DNA of 64,000 bases from Xanthostigma xanthostigma (GCA_963575645.1 OY754464.1:27233501-27297500), one strand, 5' to 3'; counted from the first letter of the stretch, positions 1-10,173 are shown. Notes: generated by a model from the sequence alone, not told the origin. A program made the numbers and translations.

Positions 1-149
1 TTTGAGGAGTATTAACCGATTATTTAAATAAATAATTGATTTCAAAAGTATAAGCATATTTAACACTATGGTCGTATGGCAAAGCGACGAATCCGCGACA
101 TGTTTCAGTAAATCAATAAAGTATTATTATTATTATTATTATTATTATC
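1..149 (+). mobile_element. 3' end of a non-LTR retrotransposon
   Basis: The first five codons read F-E-E-Y-stop. This resembles the C-terminal ends of the other reverse-transcriptase (RT) frames in this window, which finish in ...DDFY, ...NDFF or ...TDYFF before a short 3' UTR. A polyadenylation-type AATAAA follows at 115-120 and a (TTA)n tail at about 121-149, as for the elements ending near 52.2 and 58.7 kb. The element begins outside the window. The clade is uncertain; the simple-repeat tail fits the CR1/Jockey group. Confidence 0.6.
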
Positions 150-151
150 TA

Positions 152-290
152 ATATTCTAGATGGCAGAGAGTTTGAATACGACATTAGACTGCTCCTGAT
201 CTATGGAAACCGTAATTATATGATCACAATCTAAGGTCATTATCAAATCAAATTTTTGACAATCCTTTCTGCAACCCAGCAATAATATAA
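152..290 (+). repeat. Dispersed repeat, family R1
   Basis: A block reading 'gagtttgaatacgacatt ... tctatgga ... caatcctttctgca.ccagc' recurs here, at about 2030-2140 (with an inserted AAAAT microsatellite), at about 5790-5890 on the minus strand, and as a 3' half at about 6575-6645. Copies differ by scattered substitutions. No coding capacity or terminal structure is visible. It could be an old SINE or the end of a DNA transposon. Confidence 0.5.
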
Positions 291-448
291 TAAATTAATG
301 ATTATGATTAACCAGACGTCTGTATGGCAGAAACTCAGTGCAAGGACTGTATGGTGAGTCAATATAAACCAGATTTTAAACAGGCTTTAATTCTTATTTC
401 AATGAATTTTTGAGAATTCGCCTCAGGCATCATTGCGCGCAGGGCAAG

Positions 449-731
449 AATATTACACTATTGGCCAGTGTGGTGCAATATACTATTTTTTTATACCTCA
501 GTCGAAAGTACGTACTTTCTTTATATCTCAGTCAACAGTACGTACTTTCGGCATCAATTTTAAGGCAGAAAGTCTGGCGTGTGTGTAATCCCAGCAATGC
601 GTAAATGTTAAACTCTCTGCCTCAAAATTGATGCCGGAAGTACGTATTGTTGACTGAGATATAAAGAAAGTACGTACTTTCGACTGAGGTATAAAAAAAT
701 AGTATATTGCACCACACAGTGTAATATTTTT
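449..731. repeat. Foldback repeat, copy 1
   Basis: Arms at 449-573 and 612-731 are imperfect reverse complements around a 38-base centre. The arms carry two direct copies of 'tacgtactttc' next to 'cctcagtc' or 'ctcagtca'. The short open frames called over both arms are mirror images of one another, so I regard them as non-coding. A related single-arm block lies at 1019-1165. Confidence 0.7.
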
Positions 732-1009
732 CACTTTCGACCAGTGTAGTGTAAACTGTTTTTCTTCATACCTCGGTCGTAAGCACGCTTATTAAATATA
801 TTAATTAATTAACTACTTATTAATTACATAAAAATACAGATAAATACCAAGCAAGCAGCTTTGAGTTTATATGTAAAAACACGAATGACAGCTGTTTGCG
901 ACTATTAGCTAAAATGTAATAGGGTTGCTATGAAAACGATATCCAAACAATAGTTGACTGGTTGTTTTTGCTTTACTACCGCCCGAACGTACTAACTTTT
1001 GCACTGGAG

Positions 1010-1165
1010 CGTGTAATCTCACCAAGGAGTAAATATTAGACTTTCTGCCTTACAATTGGTGCCGAAAGTATGCACTTTCGATCGACGTATGAAGAAAAAT
1101 AGTATACACCGCACGGGCAGAAAGCTTGAGATTCTTGAACTGTCTGCCCGTGTGATGTAATATAC
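1010..1165. repeat. Related single-arm copy of the 449-731 foldback
   Basis: The order 'gtaaat.tta..ctttctgcct..aattg.tgccg.aagta' matches the right arm of the foldback at 449-731. It is followed by a short private hairpin (gcacgggcag / ctgcccgtgtg) at about 1110-1155. Confidence 0.5.
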
Positions 1166-1217
1166 TATTTGAGTGAGTATAATCAAATCTTTTATTAACG
1201 TCTGATTAGAACTCTTC

Positions 1218-2012
1218 AATAAATAAAATTATCGACCAATTTTTCAGACAATATATTAACAAAAAATATAATTAATACATTAACGTTTCGATCCGGATTT
1301 GGATCTTCTTCAGAACGGATCTAAAAAATATAAAAAATAATTAATATTTAATTTCTAATTCACTTTATATAAAATTCTTTCAAAATAATTAATTAGTATC
1401 AAAGTATTTTATATAAAGCGAATTAGAAATTAAATACACCTATCCCCCGATTTACACGGTACTTGTTTTACACGTTTTCGCTTTTACACGGTTTTCCAAA
1501 TAAGTTTTTTTTTTGTTTTTATCGCACTCTACTAAATGCTACTGTGATTGAACACGTGCGCTGTGTACACTACTCACGGGGAATCCCGAGCTTGTGTGCT
1601 GACTTGCTGCACACGCACACTGTGTCTGTATTTCTTCGCATAAAATTAAAGTTTTATCTACGGAAAATTGTATTTGAGTGAAAGTTTCACAGTTTCAGAA
1701 AGATTTATTTTTATTTCTGTGTACACCTAAAAATATTGAAAAAAATCACAACTGTTAAATAGCAAAATTATGCATTTTCTGCAAGCTTTTCGATTTACAC
1801 GGTTTTGACTTGAAAATTTTTAATTTTCGATTTACACGTTTTTCTCAGGAACGTATCTACCGTGTAAATCGGGGGATAGGTGTATTAATTATTTTTTATA
1901 TTTTTTAGATCCGTTCTGAAGAAGATCCATATCCGGATCGAAACGTTAATGTATTAATTATATTTTTTGTTAATATATTGTCTGAAAAATTGCTCGATAA
2001 TTTTATTTATTG
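1218..2012. mobile_element. Penelope-like inverted element, split by an insertion
   Basis: Sequence from 1218 to about 1436 folds onto about 1885-2012: outer blocks ('ataaaattatcgaccaattt' and its complement), hammerhead-like cores and inner AT-rich blocks all pair. Each arm carries CTGAAGA, a GATCC/GGATC helix and GAAAC: minus strand at 1283-1313 and plus strand at 1916-1943. Such cores are known from the terminal repeats of Penelope-like retroelements. The right arm is interrupted by the TIR element at 1437-1882. No Penelope RT or GIY-YIG coding sequence is present. Confidence 0.6.
1437..1882. mobile_element. TA-flanked TIR DNA transposon, non-autonomous
   Basis: The ends are CACCTATCCCCCGATTTACA and its exact inverse, giving TIRs of at least 20 bp. 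They are flanked by TA at 1435-1436 and 1883-1884. The TA duplication fits the Tc1/mariner-pogo group. Several subterminal copies of TTTACACG occur near both ends (for example about 1465, 1482, 1794 and 1832), as expected for transposase binding sites. There is no transposase; the 72-codon frame at 1463-1681 has no recognisable domain. Confidence 0.8.
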
Positions 2013-2029
2013 ATGAGTATAATCAATGT

Positions 2030-2400
2030 TCGAGATGACGGGGAGTTTGAATACGACATTGGATTTCTCCCGCTATATGGAAATAAAATAAAATAAAATA
2101 AAATTTTTGGCAATCCTTTCTGCGATCCAGAATCAGTGTACAAAGAGTCGGTTTCCTAGATTGACAGAGACATATAAGCGTTGATGTGTTTCTTTCGAAA
2201 AACTTCCCTATTTCTGTCCCCAAAAAGAATTTACATTAGGTTCTGCCCCGTGTCCTATACAAGTGTGCAAAGTTTCAGCTTCTTAGAATCAATGAGGGCT
2301 TTCTAGTGAGCGTGAAAAGACGGACAGACAGACATTAGGAAATGATATTTGAAACGGTGTTCTATAGCGTAATTACAGAACACACCGCAGCCCGCCTCTA
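2030..2400 (+). repeat. R1 copy 2 with AAAAT microsatellite, then a repeat tail
   Basis: R1 similarity covers about 2036-2140, with (AAAAT)n at about 2082-2104. The following 'gtgcaaagtttcagcttctta ... gacggacagacagacatt' is the kind of phrase shared by many dispersed insect repeats. It carries no coding frame. Confidence 0.45.
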
Positions 2401-2815
2401 ATTAGAAAAGGACGTGAAGATAAGCAGCCACCACTGGCGATATCATTTTTTAAAGCGACATTTTTACTGGCCTATTGTGCTGTTCATTCTGTAAGTCAAT
2501 GAAAGATACTGATAAAGAGATCCTTACGTAATATGTACACACTGCCCCTTCACCATATACAACCCGGACTGCCACCACAAAACCTCACGATACAATTTTG
2601 TTTTGTATGAGAAAAGCACGTAACTATTATAAAACAAACATATTCATTAACAAGGGTTGCAACACCCTGCCTTATTTAATTACTAATGTCGGTGTAGCCT
2701 ACGAATTTATATAATGTCATTAAGGATTAAAATTTTTGACGTCTCAACTGCTAAGGTTTTATAATAAAACTGAAATGAAAACAAACAAGTTTTTGATGGA
2801 AAAAATATTTTTTTT
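2401..2815. other. No gene seen
   Basis: AT-rich sequence with no open frame, tRNA or clear terminal repeat. Confidence 0.4.
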
Positions 2816-3092
2816 TAATGGCATGGACGAAATCACATGAAAATCGGTTGAGTCGTTTCCGAGTTAATCACGATCAAACATATGTCGCCTTTTTGAAAAA
2901 GATGATCTATAAACTCGTCGACAAACTGACAGATGTAAGCTCATCTAATAATTTTTGAAGTGAAAACTTCTTTAGTGGCGTTGTACACTTGAGACATACT
3001 CTATCGAATAAAAAATTGGACATCGAAATCGGTTAACAGCTGGCGAAGATATCGACGGACACACAAAAAAAAAATACAATAGAACATAATAT
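2816..3092 (+). repeat. Dispersed repeat shared with 14.99-15.18 kb
   Basis: The phrases 'gagacatactctatcgaata' and 'cgaagatatcgacg' at about 2992-3056 recur on the opposite strand at about 15068-15140. In both places this block abuts a Penelope-like terminal block ('aataaataaaattgt.gacc'), so the two are probably parts of one element type. Confidence 0.5.
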
Positions 3093-3097
3093 AACTT

Positions 3098-3440
3098 CAA
3101 ATAAATAAAATTGTTGACCAATTTTTTTCAGACCATATATTGACAAAAATTATAGGTAAAAAAAATCTAATTCAATCAAAAAATTAATTTTTCATTCATT
3201 CTTTTGATTCTTTCAAAAATATTCAATCATCGTGCATTCTATTACATAATATTAAATTACTAATACTAATAATTTTTATATTTTTTAGATTTTTCTGAAG
3301 AAGATCCAAATCCGGATCGAAACGTCATCCTTTGTTATTTTGATTTATATTTTTTTTATAATTTTTGTCAATATATGGTCTGAAAAAAATTGGTCGACAA
3401 TTTTATTTATTTGAAGAGTTCTATTCAGACGTTAATCAAA
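3098..3440 (+). mobile_element. Penelope-like terminal element, copy 2
   Basis: The terminal block at 3098-3155 is inverted at about 3361-3415 ('caatatatggtctg.aaaaa'). Between them lies a single plus-strand hammerhead-like core: CTGAAGA 3295-3301, helix GATCC/GGATC, GAAA 3319-3322. Fragments of the same terminal block occur at 14893-14955 and 33309-33371. No coding sequence remains. Confidence 0.6.
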
Positions 3441-3445
3441 GATTT

Positions 3446-4398
3446 GAACATAATATAACCTCCTCCTTTTTTATATAGGTACTACCTATATATTTATAAA
3501 TAAAGCAACGTACGTTTTGTTATTACGACGTATCTTAAGAATGGCTGGGCAACGTGAATTTTAATTTCACGGGGCGCACCAAGGGTGTTGGTGTTGAAAG
3601 CCAGCACTGATTATGATTGGCTTTAATAAATACTGTCTCACTCTTGATGTTCCACCAATGACAACAAACTTGGTATATTGTTGTACATTATTGACTCTTT
3701 ATTTGACAAACATGCAATAAAAGCAACAATAACAGAGCTGTAACTAACAACGATTACTGCCCACACTAGGATTCGTGGCGTTGGACACATAGCGAATGTT
3801 CAGAGATAACAACGGGACAATAATTAAATGGTACCCGGAGGCACCACGCAATTACTAGTTAATTGAAGCACACACTATATACTCCTTGGTGTCAGTGCGT
3901 TACGAGAATTGATCGTCACCAAACGGGACTATCTCCGTCAAAGTTTACAGGAGATTAGAATATAAATCCATATCGAAGATTAAAGGGGCCATTTAGACGG
4001 GAACAGTGTTTCTTTATGCTTAGTCAGAGTTAAATTCTCGAGAGGCCAACAAATTTTACTGATTTCGACTCCGTTGTGTCCAGGAAGATGTCAAAATGGT
4101 GTGATATTTTGATCTATTTAGATCGGTAATTAATAAAAAAAGAACTTTTTTCCACTTTAATATAACCAAACAAAAAGAAAGATGTCGGTTAATAACTTAA
4201 AATCTACGTATTGCAAAGCCACAAGAAATTGAATGATGAAACTTTTTATAAATAAAACACAAAAAATGTTTTTTCCAGGTTAATGTCAATTTTATAAAAG
4301 TGTACTATAACAAGTTTTAGTGAAACACTTTTATTTTTCTCATTTTAGCGACTTTTTTGGATGCGGGTCATTTTTTACAAGTTTTTATTTAGTTACAC
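3446..4398. other. Anonymous stretch without a recognised gene
   Basis: It contains moderately GC-rich text at 3540-3960 and AATAAA-like signals near 3645 and 3717, but no frame over 60 codons. It may hold a degraded LTR, but I cannot show paired ends. Confidence 0.3.
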
Positions 4399-4399
4399 C

Positions 4400-4935
4400 T
4401 GTCCCGGTGTCTGTCTATGTGCCTGAAATCAAACCTTGCAAGTTAAATTTGACCCACTTCCCGGTTTCCGAGTGAGCTGAAATTTTGCACACATATGTAC
4501 TATGAAGTTCCGATGATAATACAATATTATAATAATTAACTAATCAGTCCGGTTTTCGTTCGAATGCATATCGCTTTTAATAAAAGCATAAACTTTTAAT
4601 AAAGCATACTAAAAACTTAAAAATAAAATTAATAGTAAAAAAAGTTACAAAAAAGAAGAAAATAAACTTGAAATTAAATCAAACCCAACCATTCATTACA
4701 TAATACAAATTATATGATATAAAATTTTGTCGCGAAATTTTCTTGTGTAAAATATGTAACTTGATTTTGACACAACTAATTCTAAGAAAAAATGTATAAG
4801 TATTGTACTTCATAAAATAAATTTACACAGGAAAATCTCGCGACAAGCTTTTATATCATATAATTTGTATTATGTAATGAATGGTTGGGTTTGATTTAAT
4901 TTAAGTGTATTTTTCTACCTACTAATTTTTTTAGA
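4400..4935. mobile_element. Hairpin MITE family A, copy 1
   Basis: A body with 'cccacttccc ... ctgaaattttgcacacat ... ttccgatgataatac' (4445-4530) is followed by a long hairpin. The arms lie at about 4652-4755 and 4813-4915, centred near 4785, and include 'tgtcgcgaaattttc' with its inverse 'gaaaatctcgcgaca'. The second copy at 8080-9085 has the same order. No transposase is present. Confidence 0.65.
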
Positions 4936-5045
4936 AAAAGTATTTTTCAAAAAATTCTCTGGAAACCATTACGATTCAACCAGAGTTGAAACCGCTCGAT
5001 TTTTCTTAAGGACAATTAAAAATAATGCTAGAGTTCAACCTTTAC

Positions 5046-5232
5046 CAGGCGCGGTCCGAAGGGGGGGGGTCACAGGGGACATGACCCCCCCCAAAATCTA
5101 AAGTCAAATTGAAAAATCTCAAAAATTTGCCAAATAATAAAAGAAAATTTTTAGCTACAATACAAAAAGACGACTTTTTTTATTAGTGTAGTGAGTGACC
5201 CCCCCCAAAATTTCAGGCTGCGACCGCGCCTG
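5046..5232. mobile_element. hAT-type MITE with perfect 8-bp target duplication
   Basis: The ends are CAGGCGCGGTC and its inverse GACCGCGCCTG. They are flanked by identical 8-bp copies of ACCTTTAC at 5038-5045 and 5233-5240. CAG-type ends with 8-bp duplications are the signature of the hAT superfamily. Just inside are runs of G and C (5061-5069; about 5199-5207), which pair in the inverted sense. The element is 187 bp and non-coding. Confidence 0.88.
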
Positions 5233-5699
5233 ACCTTTACAGCATGAGATACTAACAGAACACACGAAGAAGGATTACTATATAGTTTCTGGTATGAAGT
5301 TAGCAAGAAAATAGAATTTAGAGTACCTATATAGCAGCCGTCAGTGGTAGCTGATACATTTTTCATTATATAAGCTGTTTTGTTGTATATTTTCGTGTTT
5401 TGTTTCCTTTTCTACCCACGTCCAGGTTCAGAGGAGATACTTTTGCAGAATGACAGATTCCATTATTTTAACTTCCAAGGCGTCGGAAAGACGGCGTCCT
5501 ACCACTTAATGATATATAATTTAAGTCACAGTTTTATAGAAAGAAAAAAAAGGAGCAGCTCAATGATAGCAGCGGAAATACAGTTTTTATTGGCTCCACG
5601 TGGCTTTCCACTTATACATAATTTTCGGAATAACTTTTTAACTACACAAAAGTATGTCAAAACTATTATTCAATTTTATAACATAGGTACATAAAACTT

Positions 5700-5905
5700 C
5701 AATATAGTCAGGGCCGGATTTAGAGGATCTAGCCAGCTGAGACCTACACTTAAGTTGAGTTCCAGAAAGGACTGTAAAAAAAATTGATTTGGTTATAACC
5801 TTAGATTATGATCATGTAATTGCAGTTTCCATAATCAAGAACAGTTTAATGTCGTATTCAAACTCCCTGTCATCTAGATTCTAGAACATTAGATTGTACT
5901 CACAC
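5700..5905 (-). repeat. R1 repeat, minus-strand copy
   Basis: 'ttaatgtcgtattcaaactc' near 5849 is the reverse complement of the R1 phrase at about 170-190, and 'ccttagattatgatcatgtaat' matches the 210-235 segment in reverse. It is preceded by 'cagggccggatttagagg', a common type of hAT end (about 5709). Confidence 0.5.
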
Positions 5906-6109
5906 TGAAACAAATGGTTATTCTCTATACAGAAAGATCGATTTTCAAGCTAAATTATGATCAAAACGCGTAGAAAAATGTTGTTTCGAAATGTAAACTG
6001 TATAAACGATGCTAAATACATGTACACAGAGTTTAAGAAAAATATCGTTTCAAACGATCAATTATTTTTCGAGCAGAATCGATTTAAAACTCTACAACGC
6101 TATTCATAT

Positions 6110-6558
6110 TAGTCAGAGTGCCCGTCGGAAAAAATTGTACTGACACATACTCTCTCCAAACTTTGTATATGGCTTCATTAGGCCTAGTCTGACACCTATT
6201 TCCTCTATGAATTTTCTTGATTTTGGGGCGTTTTCCCTCTAAATTTTCCGAAAGATGTCGTTTTGATGACATGCGACATATTCGAAGTGTCAGACATTTT
6301 AAATGGCTTATGTTATTTATCAGAGAACATTATTTTAGCGTTTTGGTTGAAGTTTTTAAGATATCCAATTAAAAAAAAACAAACAGTATCTATAAATTTT
6401 TACATGTCGTCAAAACATCTTTCGGAAAATTTAGAGGAAAAACGCCCCAAAATCAAGAAAAGTCATAGAGGAAATAGATGTCAGACTAGGCGTAATGAAG
6501 CCATATACAAAGTTTGGGGAGAGTATGTGTCAGTAAAATTTTTGCCGACGGGCACTCT
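6110..6558. repeat. Inverted repeat with matching open frames on both arms
   Basis: Arms at 6110-6264 and 6404-6558 are reverse complements at roughly 90% or more, separated by 139 bases. Both arms, read outward from the centre, keep an open frame that begins M-S-S-K and contains ENLE-K-RPKIKK and NEAIYKVW. The arms differ by a 3-base deletion, which keeps the frame, and by scattered substitutions. I do not recognise the peptide. It may be a fragment of a transposon protein or a chance frame in a foldback. The right end runs into an R1 fragment at about 6575-6645. Confidence 0.55.
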
Positions 6559-6649
6559 GGCTATATGGATAAATATGTATGTTTACAATCTAAGGTCATT
6601 GTCAAATCAGATTTTTTGACAACCCTTTCTGCAATCCAGCATAAATTTT

Positions 6650-7245
6650 ATATTAATTTCGGACATAGGCTTTAAAATGTTTCGTTACGGAGTTGCAGCT
6701 CTCTCAAAAGGCGGCAACTGTGTAACAACGCGTCTACGGACACAACCTGTAGTTTGCCGGTGTCATTTTTTAAACAGCCTCTATAGTATATTTTATTATG
6801 AGACCATTAACGGACATATAATATGTATAAACAGTGCCCAAACTGTAGCTTGCGGCTCTTCAAAAGCTTTACTGCGGCTCAATTAATAAGTAAAAAATAA
6901 GTTTTTTTTTTTTAAATTTCTGTATTTTTCAAATAAATCAGGCTCACAAATTATTCGTTCGGTACAGTTCGGCATTCTTCGGTTCAGCCCTGTTCAAACT
7001 TTGTAACATATGTAATATGATTCCAATCTAGTATACGAACCTTGTGCGGTAGGTTTTTATTTTATCATCTGCGAATTCAATGATATAAGACATAAGGTAT
7101 ATTTCTTTAAAATGTTTTAATAATTTTTATACGATTACAACTTTAGGTGCGGCTTTTACTGCAAAAAACTTGAGTACTTCTGAACACACCAGGAACTGAT
7201 ACGTAATTTGCCCGTACAGATTAGCGGGTTTTAACTGTTCCGTCA
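6650..7245. other. No gene seen
   Basis: AT-rich DNA. The 69-codon frame at 6677-6886 overlaps 'gcagctct..caaaag' and 'gcggctcttcaaaag' phrases that look repetitive, and it has no recognisable domain. Confidence 0.3.
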
Positions 7246-7251
7246 GCACTC

Positions 7252-7562
7252 TATATATTCATTGTTGCACGTACATCTGGTCGCTATAGCGACGCGGTAT
7301 CCGACGCCGCGCGTCGGTGTCGCTGGCGCTGCTTCTGCAACACACGCCGTCGCTAGACGTCAGCCGCACGCCACATCACATCTAGGACACACGTTCTTTC
7401 CTCAGACCACGCCAGTAAGTATAGACAGAACGTAATGGTTTGTTCGTCGCCAACATACTGTCATTAAATTCTGATTTCAGCAATATGCCACTATTTGACA
7501 TTTGCACTGACAGTTCCCGAGATATTAATAATATGTTTGTTCCAAACAGCCAGCAAACTTAA
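7252..7562 (+). promoter_or_regulatory. Candidate promoter, GC-rich first exon and short intron
   Basis: A TATATATT box at about 7252-7259 is followed by a GC-rich block (about 7282-7414) that is rich in CG dinucleotides and unlike its AT-rich surroundings. The block ends in a consensus splice donor, GTAAGT at 7415-7420. A pyrimidine-containing acceptor ending in AG lies at 7479-7480, implying a 66-nt intron, normal for insects. The next segment opens with ATG at 7485 and stays open for 25 codons to TAA at 7560-7562 (MPLFDICTDS...). This could be the 5' end of a decayed host gene or a captured fragment. Splicing and transcription are inferred only. Confidence 0.3.
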
Positions 7563-7769
7563 TATTACACTAAACCAGCGGTTTACAAACTTTGTACACT
7601 AACGCCCCCGTTATAAAAAATCTTACGTTATAAAAAATTTGTAAATAATTTCTTTACTGAAAGCTGGTGTTAGACAAAAATTTATGTGTGTTAAAATAGA
7701 AATATTAATCATTATTTTAACAGCCACTGCACTAAACAATAAATAATACATGTCACTGTGGTGTAATGT

Positions 7770-7832
7770 AACTCAGTCCGCCGCGAGAGTGGAAAGATTC
7801 GGGGTTCGCATCCCGACGGTGACTTTGTTTGA
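7770..7832 (+). ncRNA. Possible tRNA-derived SINE head
   Basis: 'gggttcgcatccc' at about 7799-7811 matches a tRNA T-arm / RNA polymerase III B box (GGTTCGANNCC) with a paired stem. About 30 bases upstream is an A-box-like 'taactcagtccgcc'. The anticodon arm is not recoverable. It is probably a degraded SINE head, not a functional tRNA. Confidence 0.35.
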
Positions 7833-8079
7833 AAAAATAAACTAATTTTTCTATGTTGATAGCGTTGTAACAATGGGTGTTTCTTAACAATTGTAGCAAA
7901 CAATAGCTACTCTGTAAAATAAATAATCAAGTGCATGAATTATTATTTTATGGTAAAACGAGCGGCCAGCGAGTTTTAACAATAACACAAGTTACAAAAT
8001 AGTCACGCACGAGATATATATAAATATTTTAGCACATCGATTTACAAATAAGAAAAAAACATTAAAAATGGTATAAGCT

Positions 8080-9085
8080 CCCATCTTGGGATGTCCGCCA
8101 TATTGAGTTTAGAATGATGCCAGATATACCACTTACATTGTCATCAGAACCAAAGCTTTGTACAAAATTTCAGTTGAGCGGAAAACGGCAAGTGGGTCAA
8201 ATTTCAGTCATTTTTGAAAAAAATAATTTTACCTATATAGACAACCGGCAGGATTCGTAATTTCAGAAAACCATTGGAAAAGTGAACAGAAATTCCAGAT
8301 AAGGTAGTTGCGAAATTTTTGACTGTTGGAACAAAATATGAACTATGAATCCATGGACTACCAAATCAACAAAATATCAGTTCAAAAAAAAAAAAAAACA
8401 AAAATCAAATTAAGTGTTCAAATTGAGGGAGAGTGTAGTTAAAAAAAAGGGTTGGCGTCATTTCGGAAAGAGATAGGGATAAAAAAGACCATTATCAAAA
8501 ATACATCCACTCGAAAAACATTTTTCTCCTTCTTAGGTCACGTCTTGCAAGATGAATTAAAGCCACTTCCTCTTATCCTACGGAGTTGAATTTTTACATG
8601 TTGGTACAGTTCCGATGACAATGCATTTTAGCGAAAATAAAAAAAAAATTAATAGTAAAAAACTAAAATATAAAAAATAAATTTAATAGTAAAAAAATAT
8701 TTTTTTAAAAAAGCTTTCATTTAAATGCTCTAAGAAGAAGAAAATAAACTTTAAATTAAATCAAACTCAACCATTTATTACATGATACAATTTATATATG
8801 ATATAAGAGCTTGTCGCGAGATTTTTCCTCTGTAAATAAACAAGAATACAATATATGTAACTTGATCTTGACACAAGCAATTCTAAGAAAAAAATTTATA
8901 TAGTTCATAAAATAAATTTACACAGGAAAATCTCGCGACAAGCTTCTATATCACATGAATTGTATAATGTAATAAATGTTTGGGTTTGATTAAAGCTTAT
9001 TTTCTTCTTTTTAGAGCATTTAAATAAAACTTGTTTTTAAAAATATCTTTTTACTATTAATTTTATTTACTTATACGGATTGTTC
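8080..9085. mobile_element. Hairpin MITE family A, copy 2
   Basis: This has the same order as copy 1. A body with 'catattgagtt', 'cattgtcatcagaacc' and 'cacttcctcttat..' phrases (8095-8640) is followed by hairpin arms at about 8735-8830 and 8930-9020. The arms contain 'cttgtcgcgaga' and its inverse. The outer edges 'aatagtaaaaa' and 'tttttactatt' also pair. It is non-coding. Confidence 0.6.
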
Positions 9086-9289
9086 CACTCCAAATTTACC
9101 AAGTCTACATTAAAGAAAATAAGGAATTAGTCATCATTAGAGTACGGTTCGTTAATGGAGCGGAAAAACAATGAAACAATGTAAAAATACTATTCCGCTT
9201 CTATTACACTGTGAATTATAAGAGTATGACTACTTAAATTTTGAATTGAAAATATAGTTAAGATACATCTAGGTATTTTTAACATATCT

Positions 9290-9406
9290 ATGACTGTATC
9301 TTCGTTTGGGGAAACGTCGACCGGCGCCCCCCATACCTTTTATCGCATCGGCAAGCCCAGAGCCGGCGGCGCTTTAAAGCTTATTCAAGTTGATGTGGCA
9401 ACGTAA
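9290..9406 (+). CDS. GC-rich 38-codon open frame, unrecognised
   Basis: ATG at 9290 opens a frame (MTVSSFGETSTGAPHTFYRI...) that runs to TAA at 9404-9406. From about 9313 to 9375 the sequence is strongly GC-rich with several CG dinucleotides, far above its surroundings. This suggests a fragment of a host exon or of a different mobile element. There are no splice sites I trust, no neighbouring coding sequence and no domain I can name. It may be non-coding. Confidence 0.2.
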   Translation: MTVSSFGETSTGAPHTFYRIGKPRAGGALKLIQVDVAT

Positions 9407-9631
9407 AAGTGTTTTTAAGACTGAAACAATAGTTACCCGTCGAGATTACCGCAGCATATAGCTGAAATCAGATGTACAAATTCAGAAAAACGCAACGAGG
9501 TTGGAAAAGATTCTCGTCTGGAACTTCGAGATTAAACTATTAAGGTCTGCCCGAGAAATGGATTTCAAAAGTTAAGACACTCAAACTGTTGATAAAGATG
9601 TGGATACGTACATTCTAAACTTATTTTATAA

Positions 9632-9710
9632 ATTATAATAGTGGCTTTATCAGACAACGGTTTGAAACGCAGTTCAAGCTCTTTGTCTGACAAAGCCACG
9701 ATTATAAAAT
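9632..9710. mobile_element. Tiny TIR element ('gtggcttt.tcagac' family)
   Basis: Inverted ends 'ataatagtggctttatcaga' and 'tctgacaaagccacgattat' face each other across about 25 bases. Related ends occur at about 10735-10760, 10862-10885 and 10935-10985, so this is a small family of foldbacks. Confidence 0.6.
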
Positions 9711-9764
9711 AAAAATTTTAAATAAATAAAACGCCGGGTGTTTTATTAACTTCCCAGTAGGTAT

Positions 9765-10170
9765 ATCGGAAAGTTATTGTAATGGGTCTGAAAATTGAAA
9801 CCAAATTATTTAACCAAATTTTGTTTCATTATTGTTATAATATTTCTTAAAAGATGTCTCTCCGTTTGTGTGTTTGTACGTGGTAGGTACATTCATTTCT
9901 TTCTAAGACGAAATCTCGAGAACAAAAAATGATATCGACTACGTTAGCATAGCAATCGACGCGTATTAACGTATGACCTAAAATATTTTTTTCAAAATCG
10001 CTTCTGTCGTCCTTTTTGTTTAAACAAACATACTCGAAAAAAAATGTTATTGACTTGGTTAGGGTGTCAATCGAAGCGTTTTAACGCCAATGTGATTCGA
10101 AAGAAATTTTATCAAAATTGGTGTCGTCAATTTTTATTTGTTTAAACCAAAAGGCTGTAAAAACAATGTA
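9765..10170. repeat. Repeat-like stretch
   Basis: Two paragraphs of similar text ('gaaatctcgagaacaaaaaatgatatcgact' and 'atactcgaaaaaaaatgttattgact', each followed by an 'aatcga.gcg..ttaacg' phrase) occur about 125 bases apart. This looks like a degraded internal duplication. No gene. Confidence 0.3.
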
Positions 10171-10173
10171 TCT

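Noticed and set aside
1283..1313. Complete self-cleaving hammerhead
   Set aside because: Core and helix II are visible, but no UH cleavage site with matching helix I could be fixed, so only a hammerhead-like core is reported.
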